Part shown: positions 6,641-14,485 of the stretch, one piece after another
Layout: every line of letters starts with the position of its first letter
Position numbering within the stretch: position 1 is the first letter of the stretch
Assembly: GCA_902826945.1 (NCBI GenBank)
Contig: CADEGS010000011.1
Location: 1-47,434, forward strand
Reading direction: 5' to 3'
Length of the DNA: 47,434 bases
Source: an uncultured bacterium
Lineage (GTDB): Bacteria; Planctomycetota; UBA1135; GCA-002686595
Position numbers and translations under genes: made by a program
Notes under the pieces: generated by a model
The model's database searches: none
Told to the model about the DNA's origin: nothing
Seen by the model: the letters and a program-made list of their open reading frames with translations, nothing else

Positions 6641-6990
6641 CCCTTCTTCTTCTCCGCCTTCGGCGGCGGCGTCCGGATGCGGTCCATCCAATCGGGACGG
6701 GTGTGCGGCAGCTTGTTCACGTTGACGTACTCCTGAAGGAGCTCCGCCAGCGGCGCCGCGTCTTCCTTCGGGCCGATCTTGAGGGTCTGCTCGCGCGTGG
6801 TCAGCCAGGAGACGAAGCCGAAGAGCGCCTCGGTCGGGTTCAGGCCGAGCAGCTCGGCCGCGGCGATGGTGTGGCACGAGCACTCGCAGGCCCCGTACAG
6901 CATCCCCGCCGTGCCGGGCGGCGGCTGGACCATCACGGCGTTTCGCAGGGCGGGGCTCTCGCAGGAACAGGTCCGGGTCGGGCAGGGCAA
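6637..6990 (-). CDS. Hypothetical 117-residue protein with Cys-rich N-terminus
   Basis: The start is TTG 6988-6990, chosen because GAAGGAG lies about 8 bases upstream and no ATG is available. A leftward TAGGCT box (7019-7024) lies 28 bases upstream, giving a short leader. The N-terminal third has CPTRTCSCES and YGACECSCH; the rest is helical, with LGLNPTEALFGFVSWLT and a Lys-rich end. Function is not recognised. Confidence 0.6.
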   Translation of the reverse strand: MPCPTRTCSCESPALRNAVMVQPPPGTAGMLYGACECSCHTIAAAELLGLNPTEALFGFVSWLTTREQTLKIGPKEDAAPLAELLQEYVNVNKLPHTRPDWMDRIRTPPPKAEKKKG

Positions 6991-7018
6991 TGGATGGTCT
7001 CCTTCGCGGTTGGCGGTA

Positions 7019-7024
7019 AGCCTA
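7019..7024 (-). promoter_or_regulatory. -10 box TAGGCT, leftward
   Basis: This box lies in the GTAAGCCTACC string (7016-7026), 28 bases before the TTG start of the leftward gene, and faces away from the rightward box at 7034. The leader carries a strong ribosome-binding site. Confidence 0.6.
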
Positions 7025-7033
7025 CCGGACGGC

Positions 7034-7039
7034 TAGGCT
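7034..7039 (+). promoter_or_regulatory. -10 box TAGGCT, rightward, leaderless
   Basis: TAGGCT lies 7 bases before ATG 7047, leaving no room for a ribosome-binding site, so the mRNA should begin at or very near the start codon. Confidence 0.7.
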
Positions 7040-7046
7040 CGGTGTC

Positions 7047-7640
7047 ATGGACTGGATCCGGGAGGCGATCGAGCGGGCGAAGTGCCTCCTGGCCCCGCCG
7101 CCTCCAAGCCCCGATCCGATCGAGGCCGTGCGGGCGCTCTACCCCGGTCTTGAGATCGAGGGCCGCGAGCCGGACGCCGACACGAGCCCGGGCTCGGTGG
7201 GCGGGTGGATGCTCGAGCAGATGCGCCGCGACGTCGAGGAGGCCGAAGCGCGGGAGGAGCGCGAGCTCCAGGAGACCGGCTGCGTCGGCGGCCTGCACGT
7301 CCGGACGAAGGAAGACCTGGCGATTCTGCGGCGCGACCAGGCCAACCGGCGCAAGGCGCTCGAACGACGGATGCCCATGACGCGCGTCCGAGGACTCGTC
7401 CCTGACCACCCAGACCCCTCGGGCGGCCTCGGGCGCCGGTGGGTGAAGTTCAGCCCGCGCAGGAACGAATACACCGTGGTCCGCCAGCAACCGCCGAAGC
7501 CCGGACCCTGGCACCTCAACCCCGGGGCCTACTGCTTCACCTGCGCCAGCCGGATCGTCGACGGCCGGTGCCCGGTGTGCGACGTCGACCTGGAGCGGCT
7601 CTGGGACGAGCTCACGAGCTGGGGCTCGGACGTCTACTAG
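7047..7640 (+). CDS. Hypothetical protein with C-terminal zinc ribbon
   Basis: This 197-residue protein starts at ATG 7047, seven bases after a -10 box. The N-terminal half is helical and charged (EEAEAREERELQE). The middle part is basic, and the C-terminus has YCFTCASRIVDGRCPVC, a CxxC-N9-CxxC zinc ribbon. It resembles phage proteins of unknown function placed ahead of the packaging genes. It converges with the leftward gene 7637-7924. Confidence 0.65.
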   Translation: MDWIREAIERAKCLLAPPPPSPDPIEAVRALYPGLEIEGREPDADTSPGSVGGWMLEQMRRDVEEAEAREERELQETGCVGGLHVRTKEDLAILRRDQANRRKALERRMPMTRVRGLVPDHPDPSGGLGRRWVKFSPRRNEYTVVRQQPPKPGPWHLNPGAYCFTCASRIVDGRCPVCDVDLERLWDELTSWGSDVY

Positions 7641-7924
7641 GCGTCCTCTTTCTCGCCGGCCGCACGGCGAGCGGCGCGCTCGAGGGCCCGCTGGCGGCGG
7701 TTCAGCTTGGGCTCCGGGCGCGCGGGCTGCCCGCGGGCGATCCTGGCGTCGCGGGCTGCCCGCTCGGTGCGCTCGCGCGCCAGCCGGCGCTTCCGCTTGG
7801 CGTACTTGCGGGCGTTCTCGCCCCGCTTCCAGCGCTGGCAGTCGGGGCAGCGGCAAAAGCCCTTGTCGTACGCCTGGCGGGTTCCGTGCTCAGAGAATTG
7901 CTGGGGGTTGTCCGCCGTCGGCAT
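7637..7924 (-). CDS. Small basic protein with CRCPDC motif
   Basis: This 95-residue protein starts at ATG 7922-7924, seven bases after a TATGCT box. A longer frame would run through that box and was rejected. It opens with HGTRQAYDKGFCRCPDCQRW, a motif common in small DNA-binding phage and actinobacterial proteins. A long, strongly basic Arg/Ala helix follows. Nucleic-acid binding is the likely role (inference). Confidence 0.65.
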   Translation of the reverse strand: MPTADNPQQFSEHGTRQAYDKGFCRCPDCQRWKRGENARKYAKRKRRLARERTERAARDARIARGQPARPEPKLNRRQRALERAARRAAGEKEDA

Positions 7925-7931
7925 GGACGAA

Positions 7932-7937
7932 AGCATA
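7932..7937 (-). promoter_or_regulatory. -10 box TATGCT, leftward, leaderless
   Basis: TATGCT on the minus strand lies 7 bases before ATG 7924 and diverges from the rightward TAGGCT box at 7948. Confidence 0.6.
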
Positions 7938-7947
7938 GGTCCCTGGG

Positions 7948-7953
7948 TAGGCT
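7948..7953 (+). promoter_or_regulatory. -10 box TAGGCT, rightward, leaderless
   Basis: TAGGCT lies 7 bases before ATG 7961, the same spacing as at 7034-7047. Confidence 0.7.
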
Positions 7954-7960
7954 CATTTCC

Positions 7961-8242
7961 ATGAACCGCCGTGGGTTCCTGCTGGGCGTCGCCGCCCTCC
8001 CCGCCTCCGTGAAGGCCGCCGCCGAGGCTCCCAACCTCTTCACCCGGCTCGTCCAGGAGTGCCCGCCGACCTTCCGCGGCGTGCCCCTCGAGTACTTCAA
8101 GCGGCTCGGGGAGCCGCGCATCACCATCGGGTTTGCCGGGCTCAACGCGGACGGCACGCGCTGCTGGTCGACCAAGACCATGACTCTGGGCGAATACGCT
8201 AACTACCCCTGGAGCGAGGACGAGATCGACCTCGATGGCTGA
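7961..8242 (+). CDS. Small protein with Tat-type signal peptide
   Basis: This 93-residue protein begins MNRRGFLLGVAALPASVKAA. The twin arginines, FLLG and a hydrophobic run ending in an AAAEA cleavage-like site fit a twin-arginine translocation signal. Tat exports folded proteins, often with cofactors. The mature part of about 70 residues has no recognised domain. The start is fixed by the TAGGCT box seven bases upstream. It overlaps the start of the next gene by 8 bases. A Tat signal is unusual for a phage protein. Confidence 0.65.
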   Translation: MNRRGFLLGVAALPASVKAAAEAPNLFTRLVQECPPTFRGVPLEYFKRLGEPRITIGFAGLNADGTRCWSTKTMTLGEYANYPWSEDEIDLDG

Positions 8243-8831
8243 CATCAGGGATGCCTACGGGCACTTCGTCGACTGCCAGTGGCCGCTGGCCGACAGCTTC
8301 AACGCGCCGCCGCCCTACCGCTGGCCCAAGAGCCTCGGGCCGGTCCTGATCTGGGCCTGGAAGGCGTTTCGCAACCGCGTGATCGCGCAGGGCTCGAACG
8401 GGGGCCGCGAGTCGCTCGTGGAGGCTGCCCGCTGGCTCAAGATGCTGCTGCGCTCGGTCCGCGCCGGCGACGAAGAGGTCGCGAGGTACTACCCCTGGCT
8501 CACGAAGCTCGGAGCCGAGATGTGTGCGGCGCGGCTCTCGTGGACCCGGCGCTACTGGGGCGCGTGCACGGACGATGATCGCGCGTGGGCGCGGCGAATC
8601 GACCCAACATGCGGGCCGCTAGAACCGCCGGCGCTCGCAGCGATGAAGCGCGCCCTTGGGCTGCGCTCCGGCCTGTACCGGGTCACGCATGGCGACGACG
8701 GCGAGAGGCTCGAGGTCCCGGAGCTCCGCATGGGCTGGATCGCCTGGCCCAAGTCGCTCGATGAGCCCGCGGTTGCCGCCGCCGCGCAGCGCACGGTGGG
8801 TCATTGCCGGCCTGTCCCCGGAGGTGCGTAG
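8235..8831 (+). CDS. Hypothetical 198-residue protein upstream of packaging genes
   Basis: Starts at ATG 8235, overlapping the Tat-signal gene. It is rich in Trp, Arg and Ala, with WPKSLGPVLIWAWKAFRNRV and ARLSWTRRYWGACTDDDRAW. No domain is recognised. It overlaps the next gene by 8 bases, so it is probably in the operon leading into terminase. Confidence 0.6.
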   Translation: MADIRDAYGHFVDCQWPLADSFNAPPPYRWPKSLGPVLIWAWKAFRNRVIAQGSNGGRESLVEAARWLKMLLRSVRAGDEEVARYYPWLTKLGAEMCAARLSWTRRYWGACTDDDRAWARRIDPTCGPLEPPALAAMKRALGLRSGLYRVTHGDDGERLEVPELRMGWIAWPKSLDEPAVAAAAQRTVGHCRPVPGGA

Positions 8832-9231
8832 GTTGGATCGGGAGCAAGAGGCGCGTGAGCGCGACTCGTTCGCGATCATCAGGCGCGACGAAGATGCTGG
8901 CGTGGCGAGGCGCAGTCGAGTGGGGCTGGATCATCGGCCCCGCGGCCTAGATCCGATCGAGCGCCTTGCCGCGGCCTTCGTCGAGACCGAGATCCGCAAC
9001 GGGCGCCTTCGGACGGACCAAGAGATCCAGATGGTCCGCTGCTACGGAGACGCGCTCGAGCTGTACCACCGCGAGCTCGAGGCTTCCGAGGGTGGGCAGA
9101 ACGGCACGATGGTCGAGGTTCGAGACCACATGCTGCCCGTGGACCTGCTGACCGAGTACGTCGATGGACAACCGCGAGCTGTGCCGCTGCGCGTCGTGTC
9201 CGTAACCTTTCCCCCGAGCCTGACTCCATGA
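8824..9231 (+). CDS. Hypothetical 135-residue protein
   Basis: GTG 8824 is chosen because it gives a short overlap with the previous stop; the upstream part of the frame lies inside the previous gene. The protein has a charged helical N-terminus (RRLDREQEARERDSF) and a helix with RCYGDALELYHRELEASEGG. It ends four bases into the next gene (ATGA). Function is not recognised. Confidence 0.6.
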   Translation: MRRLDREQEARERDSFAIIRRDEDAGVARRSRVGLDHRPRGLDPIERLAAAFVETEIRNGRLRTDQEIQMVRCYGDALELYHRELEASEGGQNGTMVEVRDHMLPVDLLTEYVDGQPRAVPLRVVSVTFPPSLTP

Positions 9232-9455
9232 CGAAGTCCAGAGACGAAGACGACGATCTGATGGCCGCCGTTGACCGGCCTGTCGCGGCGCCCAAGCGGC
9301 GGCGCTCAAAGGCTGAGATCGCCGTGCGGGCGATCCGCGCGTGCCGCAACGACGAGGTCGGCGACCTGGCTGCGCTGCTCGTGCAAGACGCCCGGGGACT
9401 CGCGCTCGATCTGAGGGTCGCGCTCGACCGAACCTTGCGCCACAGCCCCACGTAA
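9228..9455 (+). CDS. Small basic protein before terminase, possible DNA-binding subunit
   Basis: This 75-residue protein starts at ATG 9228, overlapping the previous stop. It has an acidic start (DEDDDL), a basic patch (APKRRRSKAEIAVRAIR) and a helical end. Its position just before the large terminase makes a terminase small-subunit role possible, but it is short and no family is recognised. Confidence 0.55.
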   Translation: MTKSRDEDDDLMAAVDRPVAAPKRRRSKAEIAVRAIRACRNDEVGDLAALLVQDARGLALDLRVALDRTLRHSPT

Positions 9456-9472
9456 GGTAGCCCGAAGGCCGC

Positions 9473-11101
9473 GTGGTCGCGGCCGTCTACACGCCCTACG
9501 GCGATGGGGCCCAGATTTTTGGCTGGCTCAACGGGTCTGTCCCGGTGCCAGACGAAGCCCTCTTTGAGGGCGTGACCAAGTGCGGGAAGACCCGCATGGT
9601 CGCCGAGTGGTTCAAGGCGTTCGCCTCGATGTACCCGAGGTCGAAGAGCCTCGTGCTCCGCAAGACGAAGACGAGCCTCGTTGACGCCTGGCAGGACATC
9701 TTCGAGAACCAGGTGCTCGGGCCCGGTCACCCCGCGCTGCGGACGGGCGGCCAGGGCGAGGACCGGCGCCGCTACAAGCATCCCTCGCTGGGCGGCGAGA
9801 TCGTGCTCGGCGGCATGGGCTCGGGCGATCAGACCCGCAAGCTCTTCTCGACCAACTACGACGCGGTCTACGTCAACGAGTGCCAGGAGCTCACGAAGGA
9901 GGAGTGGGAGAGCCTGATCCGCGCGACCTTCGGCCGGCCGCGGGGCGAAGGCTACCCGCCCTTCCGGATCCTGTTCGGGGACTGCAACCCGGAGGACGAG
10001 TACCACTGGGCGAACCAGCGCTGCATCCAGGGGCGAATGCACCGGATCGTCGGCCGCTTCTGGGACAACCCGCGGCTCTACAACCACGAGGAGGGTCGCT
10101 GGACCGAGGAGGGCGTCGAGTTCCTCCGGATCGCGCGCCGCAGCATGACCGGCGCGCGCCTGCAGCGGCTCTTCTACGGCCGGTGGGTCTCCTCCGAGGG
10201 GCAGGTCTGGGAGGGGTGGGACCCGCAGGTGCACATGCTCACCGGAGCGGTCGTCAAGGAGGCCGACGGGCACTTCCTGTACATCTACGACGCCGGGTGG
10301 GCGCAGGCTGACGGGACGCCCGCGCGGGTCCATCTCCAGCACTTCATCGGCACACAGGACTGCGGATACCCGAGCCCTGGCGTCGGCCAGGTCTGGGGTT
10401 TCGACGAACAATGGCGGGCCTACATGGTGGCCGAGGTCTACCGGACCAAGGACCACGAGTGGTGGGCCGAGCGCTGGGCGGAGCTCGCGGAAGAGTTCCC
10501 GCTGCACGCCTGCTTCATCGACCACGACCACGCCTGGGCGCACACCTTCAACACCAAGGTCCGCCGCAAGGGCTACGACGGCGCCCCGCTCTTCCGGTTC
10601 ACCGACAAGGTCCGCAAGGGCTCGCCCGGCCAGAAGGAGAAGGCCGGCATCGACCAGATCCGGGTGATGATGCGGCCCAAGGTCGACGGCAGCCGCGGGC
10701 TCTACCTGCTGCGCGACTGCCTGCGGTTCGGCCGCGAGCAGCGCTTGATCGACGAGTCGCGCCCCTGGGCGACACACCAGGAGTTCTCCGGCTACTGCTA
10801 CCCGGTCCGGGAGGACGGCAAGCCGATCAAGGACGAGCCGATCAAGGTCAACGACCACGGCTGCGACGCGATGCGGATGATGGGGGTCTACTGGCGGGAC
10901 CACGTCGGCTTCGAGCAGTCGGCCGAACTCGAGCGCCGACCGGACCCCTCTTGGGGGCCGCGGAGCTACGGGGTCCGGCTCCGCCACGCCGAGGTACTTG
11001 GAAACACGGCCCGCCGCATCTACCGTGGGAAGGCGTGGCGGAACGGTCGGCTGGTCGACGCGCCGCCCACCCCCGGACAGTCGATGTGGAGGAACCTCTG
11101 A
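9473..11101 (+). CDS. terL: Terminase large subunit
   Basis: This 542-residue packaging motor starts at GTG 9473. The Walker A-like loop is EGVTKCGKTRMV near residue 32, a variant of the usual GGxxxGKT. Walker B is YDAVYVNECQEL near residue 140, with the catalytic Glu after the hydrophobic strand. The C-terminal nuclease part includes FIDHDHAW and the NDHGCDAMRMMGVYW end typical of TerL. It translocates DNA into proheads with ATP and cuts concatemers. Its stop overlaps the next ATG as TGATG. Confidence 0.9.
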   Translation: MVAAVYTPYGDGAQIFGWLNGSVPVPDEALFEGVTKCGKTRMVAEWFKAFASMYPRSKSLVLRKTKTSLVDAWQDIFENQVLGPGHPALRTGGQGEDRRRYKHPSLGGEIVLGGMGSGDQTRKLFSTNYDAVYVNECQELTKEEWESLIRATFGRPRGEGYPPFRILFGDCNPEDEYHWANQRCIQGRMHRIVGRFWDNPRLYNHEEGRWTEEGVEFLRIARRSMTGARLQRLFYGRWVSSEGQVWEGWDPQVHMLTGAVVKEADGHFLYIYDAGWAQADGTPARVHLQHFIGTQDCGYPSPGVGQVWGFDEQWRAYMVAEVYRTKDHEWWAERWAELAEEFPLHACFIDHDHAWAHTFNTKVRRKGYDGAPLFRFTDKVRKGSPGQKEKAGIDQIRVMMRPKVDGSRGLYLLRDCLRFGREQRLIDESRPWATHQEFSGYCYPVREDGKPIKDEPIKVNDHGCDAMRMMGVYWRDHVGFEQSAELERRPDPSWGPRSYGVRLRHAEVLGNTARRIYRGKAWRNGRLVDAPPTPGQSMWRNL

Positions 11102-11268
11102 TGCCGAAGGGATCGAAGAGCGGCTACTCGAGCAAGCCCTGTGGGAGCGGAGCGGCGCCCGGCGGCGGGGCTGGCAAGCGAGCCGCGATCCGCGGCAACG
11201 CATCCGGGATGCGCGCCCCCTCGACCGCCAAGAAGGCGACCCGTCCGGCCGGGGCCCGCAAGCGGTAG
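11101..11268 (+). CDS. Small basic Gly/Ser/Lys-rich protein
   Basis: This 55-residue protein starts at ATG 11101, overlapping the TerL stop. It begins MPKGSKSGYSSKPCGSG and ends in an Arg/Lys/Ala tail (KKATRPAGARKR). Short basic proteins like this between terminase and portal occur in many podovirus-like genomes with unknown function. Nucleic-acid binding or head-assembly help is possible. Confidence 0.6.
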   Translation: MPKGSKSGYSSKPCGSGAAPGGGAGKRAAIRGNASGMRAPSTAKKATRPAGARKR

Positions 11269-11273
11269 CTCCG

Positions 11274-11765
11274 ATGGCGGTCAAGCGCGCGCCGCGGCGG
11301 GACCTGGTCGACCCCGAGGCGGAACACCAGGCCCAGGTCCAGAAGGCCATCGAGCAGGCCGAGGCGGCCGCGTCCGGCCGCGAGGAACTCGTTCGGCTCG
11401 GCACGCCAACCTTCGACCGCATGGTCGTTCAGGAGCTTCCGCCCGAAGAGCTCACCGCCGGCAAGATTTTCCTGCCGCCGAGCGCCCAGAAGGCGCGGAA
11501 CGCCGGGCCGCGCGGCAACCCGATTCGCGGGCGGGTTCTCGTGCTCGGGCCAGGCATGGTCCTCGAGAGCGGAGACGTGCTCGACGTCTTCGCTCACAAC
11601 GGGATCCGGGTTGGCTCGGTGGTGACTTGGCACGAGTTCGGAGGCACCTGCATCGACCGCGGCCTCGGGCTGCACGTCGTCAGCGCGCAAGACACGATCT
11701 ACGTCGAGAGCGACGACTGGGAGCCGGAAGCGTCTCTGGACGAGGCTTGCGACGAGGAGGGCTAG
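11274..11765 (+). CDS. GroES-like co-chaperonin
   Basis: This 163-residue protein starts at ATG 11274. After a helical N-terminal extension of about 42 residues it has a Cpn10 layout. TFDRMVVQELPPEELTAGKI matches the strand and mobile loop, then FLPPSAQKA, a GRVLVLGPG strand, GIRVGSVVTWHEFGGT and a C-terminal QDTIYV strand. GroES caps GroEL; T4 gp31 is a phage homologue needed to fold the T4 capsid protein. Its place between TerL and portal suggests a role in folding head proteins. The N-terminal extension and acidic tail are not in typical GroES. Confidence 0.8.
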   Translation: MAVKRAPRRDLVDPEAEHQAQVQKAIEQAEAAASGREELVRLGTPTFDRMVVQELPPEELTAGKIFLPPSAQKARNAGPRGNPIRGRVLVLGPGMVLESGDVLDVFAHNGIRVGSVVTWHEFGGTCIDRGLGLHVVSAQDTIYVESDDWEPEASLDEACDEEG

Positions 11766-13700
11766 GTGCTCGACGTCTCCCCCGCCAACTTGAGGTCCGA
11801 GCTGGAGAGCGCCAGGCGGCTCCGCTCGGCACGCCTGTCGACGTGGGACGACATGATCAGGGACTACCACGGCCCCGCGTTCGACGCAGGCGCGAGCGGC
11901 TACATCCAGGAGAACACCGCCTTCGAGGTGATCTCGAACCTCAATCCGCAGATCGTCTTCTCGAACCCGCGCATCAACCTCTCCTCGCGCCGGCCGGACT
12001 ACCAGCGCGACACGGTCGTTGCCCTCGAGGCCGCCGGCAATCGCTGGATCGAGGACACCAACCCGCGGGAGCTCTACGAGGAAATCTGTGTCGACTGGGA
12101 CTTCGCCTACGGCGTGATCCACACCGCGCCCGCTGCCGTGCCCGGGCTCGGCCGCGACGTGGACGACCCGATTCACCGCCCAAGCTCGACGCGCATCAGC
12201 CCAAAGGACTACCTCGCCGACCCGCGCGCGCGGACGTTCCGCGCGGCGCGCTGGATGGCCCACCCCGTCGCCGAGGACCGGGACGACCTGTACGAGCGCG
12301 CGAAGCGCGAGAACGATGAAGCTGCCAAGCAGGGGCTTCCTCGCCCGTGGAACTTGGCCGCCATCCTCGCCATGAACGAGGGTGAGGGGGAGGACGAGCG
12401 CGCGAGCGACCCGCAGGCGCAGCACGGGCCGGCGCGCAAGACGGTCACCTACTACCCAGTGTGGGTCCCCGAGGCCAAGATCCCCGAGGACTACAGCCCG
12501 TCCGAGTACCACGGGATGATCTTCTACGTCACCCTCTCGGACCCCTCGCGCGATGGGCGCGGCCGCTTCCGCAAGCGCAGCGAGGAGGACGCAGGCTTCA
12601 TCCGCCGCCCCGAGCCGTTCTACGGCCCGCGCTGGGGCCCCTACGCCTTCTTCAAGGCGTACCCCGTTCCGGACCGCCAGCACCCGCTCGCGATCATCCC
12701 GGCCAACTGGGGCAACCACCTGGCGCTCAACCGCCAAGCCGACGCGAACCTGGCCGCGAACGAGCGCCGCAAGAAGCTGGCCTTCGTCGACGACCTCGAC
12801 GTCGACATTCAGCAGAAGGTCGAGGAGGCGCCGGACGGCTCGGTCGTGCCGGCGAAGATGTCGAGCGTCCGTGACGGCATCAGGGAGGTCGAGCTGGGCG
12901 GCGCGACCGACACGGGCCTGCGCGCCCAAGCCATCGCGCTGGACACCCGCAACCGCGGCATCGGGCTCGCCGACGCCATCAAGGGTTCGCCCGACCCCGG
13001 CGTCTCCGCGACGGCCGACGTGATCGCCGAGCGGTCGATGAACCGCAAGGTCGCCCACCTGCAAATGAAGTTCCAGGTCGACGGCGTGGCGATGCACATG
13101 AAGACGGTGCTCTGGTACATCCACAACGACGACCGCACCGTCATCTTCCTCGGCTCTCGATCGAAGGACGTCGGGATGCAGGAGGCCGTGTGGGTTGGTG
13201 GGTACGGGCCCGGCCAGCACGCTCGAGTCGCCTCCGAGTTCCCGGAGCTGGAGATCGGAGAGGAGCCCGAGGAAGACGAAGAGGGCTACCAGCGCTACAT
13301 CTCCGAGTTCGACCTGCTCGAGGTCGTGGTCGAGCCCTACTCGATGCAGCGCACGGACGACCCGGCGATGCAGCAGCGCGCGATGGCGGCCATGAACATC
13401 GTGATCCAGGTCGCGCCGATGATCGTCCAGTTTCCGTGGATGGACTGGCAAACGGTTCTCGACCGGCTCGGCGACTCGATGAACTGGCCGGACTTCGGCA
13501 GCCTCGTGAAGTGGGGCCTGGCGCACCAGGTCGCCGACATGATGTTGCAGGCTCCGGAGGGCACCTCGGCGCAGCCGGCTCCGAAGTCGCGCGGCGCGGT
13601 TCGCATGGCGGGCGACGTCGGCGCTCCGAGCCCCGGGCTGAGGCTCGTCCGCTCCGAGCCGGCCGCCCGTCCGTTCCAAATGGCGGCAAGGGGAGCCTAG
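11766..13700 (+). CDS. Portal protein
   Basis: This 644-residue protein starts at GTG 11766, immediately after the GroES-like stop. Its size, its position after TerL and features such as GYIQENTAFEVISNLNPQI, PLAIIPANWGNHLALNRQAD and a long helical GIGLADAIKGSPDPGVSATA stretch fit podovirus-type portals. The portal forms the dodecameric vertex through which DNA passes. The C-terminal part is disordered and basic. Confidence 0.8.
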   Translation: MLDVSPANLRSELESARRLRSARLSTWDDMIRDYHGPAFDAGASGYIQENTAFEVISNLNPQIVFSNPRINLSSRRPDYQRDTVVALEAAGNRWIEDTNPRELYEEICVDWDFAYGVIHTAPAAVPGLGRDVDDPIHRPSSTRISPKDYLADPRARTFRAARWMAHPVAEDRDDLYERAKRENDEAAKQGLPRPWNLAAILAMNEGEGEDERASDPQAQHGPARKTVTYYPVWVPEAKIPEDYSPSEYHGMIFYVTLSDPSRDGRGRFRKRSEEDAGFIRRPEPFYGPRWGPYAFFKAYPVPDRQHPLAIIPANWGNHLALNRQADANLAANERRKKLAFVDDLDVDIQQKVEEAPDGSVVPAKMSSVRDGIREVELGGATDTGLRAQAIALDTRNRGIGLADAIKGSPDPGVSATADVIAERSMNRKVAHLQMKFQVDGVAMHMKTVLWYIHNDDRTVIFLGSRSKDVGMQEAVWVGGYGPGQHARVASEFPELEIGEEPEEDEEGYQRYISEFDLLEVVVEPYSMQRTDDPAMQQRAMAAMNIVIQVAPMIVQFPWMDWQTVLDRLGDSMNWPDFGSLVKWGLAHQVADMMLQAPEGTSAQPAPKSRGAVRMAGDVGAPSPGLRLVRSEPAARPFQMAARGA

Positions 13701-14195
13701 ATGCCCAAGGTAGACGTGGCTCGCGCGCCCGCGCTGCGCGTGGTGGTTGCTGGACTGCCCTACAGCGGCAACCGGTTGGTGAAGGGCCTCGTCGAGAAGG
13801 CCGGGCTCAGGGCTCGGATCTTCCACGGCGGCGGGATCGCCAACCTGCGCGGCCCGCGCGTGATGGGCTACAGCGGCCCCCAGTACCGGGCGATCATCCC
13901 GGTTCGCGAGCGCTCCGCGTGGCTTGCTTCGTGCCGCGCACACGACCGCGCCGGTCCGGTCGTGCGCATCGACGAGGACCGCTGCCGACAGGACGTCTTC
14001 GAGGAGGTCACTCAGGCGCAGATCCCCATTCGGCTCGTGAGCTACGAGTCGATCGTCGCCGACCCGATCGCAACCGGGACGGACCTCTGGCGGTTCATCG
14101 GCGCAGAGCCGCCTGTTGACGCCTGCGCCGAGGACCTGTGGGGGGTTGGCGTCTTCGACGGCAATGCCAAGTACCGGCCGCCCGTTCCGTCGTGA
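13701..14195 (+). CDS. Sulfotransferase-like P-loop protein
   Basis: This 164-residue protein starts at ATG 13701, next to the portal stop. It shows AGLPYSGNRLVKGLV (residues 17-31), matching the 5'-phosphosulfate-binding loop of PAPS-dependent sulfotransferases, and PVRERSAWLASCRAH (67-81), matching the RdP..v..S 3'-phosphate motif. The C-terminal SYESIVADP and DLWRFIGA match the YE...DP and FLG elements. It is shorter than usual sulfotransferases, so the acceptor-binding part is reduced. The acceptor could be a head protein, a glycan or a metabolite. Paired with the sulfatases at 3685 and 5091 it makes an unusual set. Confidence 0.7.
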   Translation: MPKVDVARAPALRVVVAGLPYSGNRLVKGLVEKAGLRARIFHGGGIANLRGPRVMGYSGPQYRAIIPVRERSAWLASCRAHDRAGPVVRIDEDRCRQDVFEEVTQAQIPIRLVSYESIVADPIATGTDLWRFIGAEPPVDACAEDLWGVGVFDGNAKYRPPVPS

Positions 14196-14461
14196 GCAAC
14201 CGGCGTCGATTCGTGGTTCGTGGCGGCCAGGTCGTCGAGGTCACCGGCGAGGAGCGGGGTGCCGGCGAGCGGATCGAGATCCGCGTTGTCGACGATGCGC
14301 ACGTCAGCCACGCGCTGCCCAGGCGCCGGGACATGGCCCGCTATGGCCTGAGTTGGCACAAGTACGACGGCCCTGGCCCGTTCGCCAAGCCGCGCTTCGA
14401 CACCAACAACGACGTCCGGGAGTTCCAGCGTCGGAACCCGATGGGGTTTGCACGCGAGTAG
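14192..14461 (+). CDS. Small phage protein of the head region
   Basis: This 89-residue protein starts at GTG 14192 (GTGA overlap). It begins RRRFVVRGGQVVEVTG and ends with FDTNNDVREFQRRNPMGFARE. Similar short proteins before scaffolds in phages carry a positively charged start and an Arg-rich end; the function is unknown. Confidence 0.6.
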   Translation: MSNRRRFVVRGGQVVEVTGEERGAGERIEIRVVDDAHVSHALPRRRDMARYGLSWHKYDGPGPFAKPRFDTNNDVREFQRRNPMGFARE

Positions 14462-14485
14462 CCAGAATGGTACGGGTCTAGGACC

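Noticed and set aside
14479..14484. TAGGAC as a -10 box for the scaffold gene
   Set aside because: It ends one base before the ATG, too close, and the last base does not fit.
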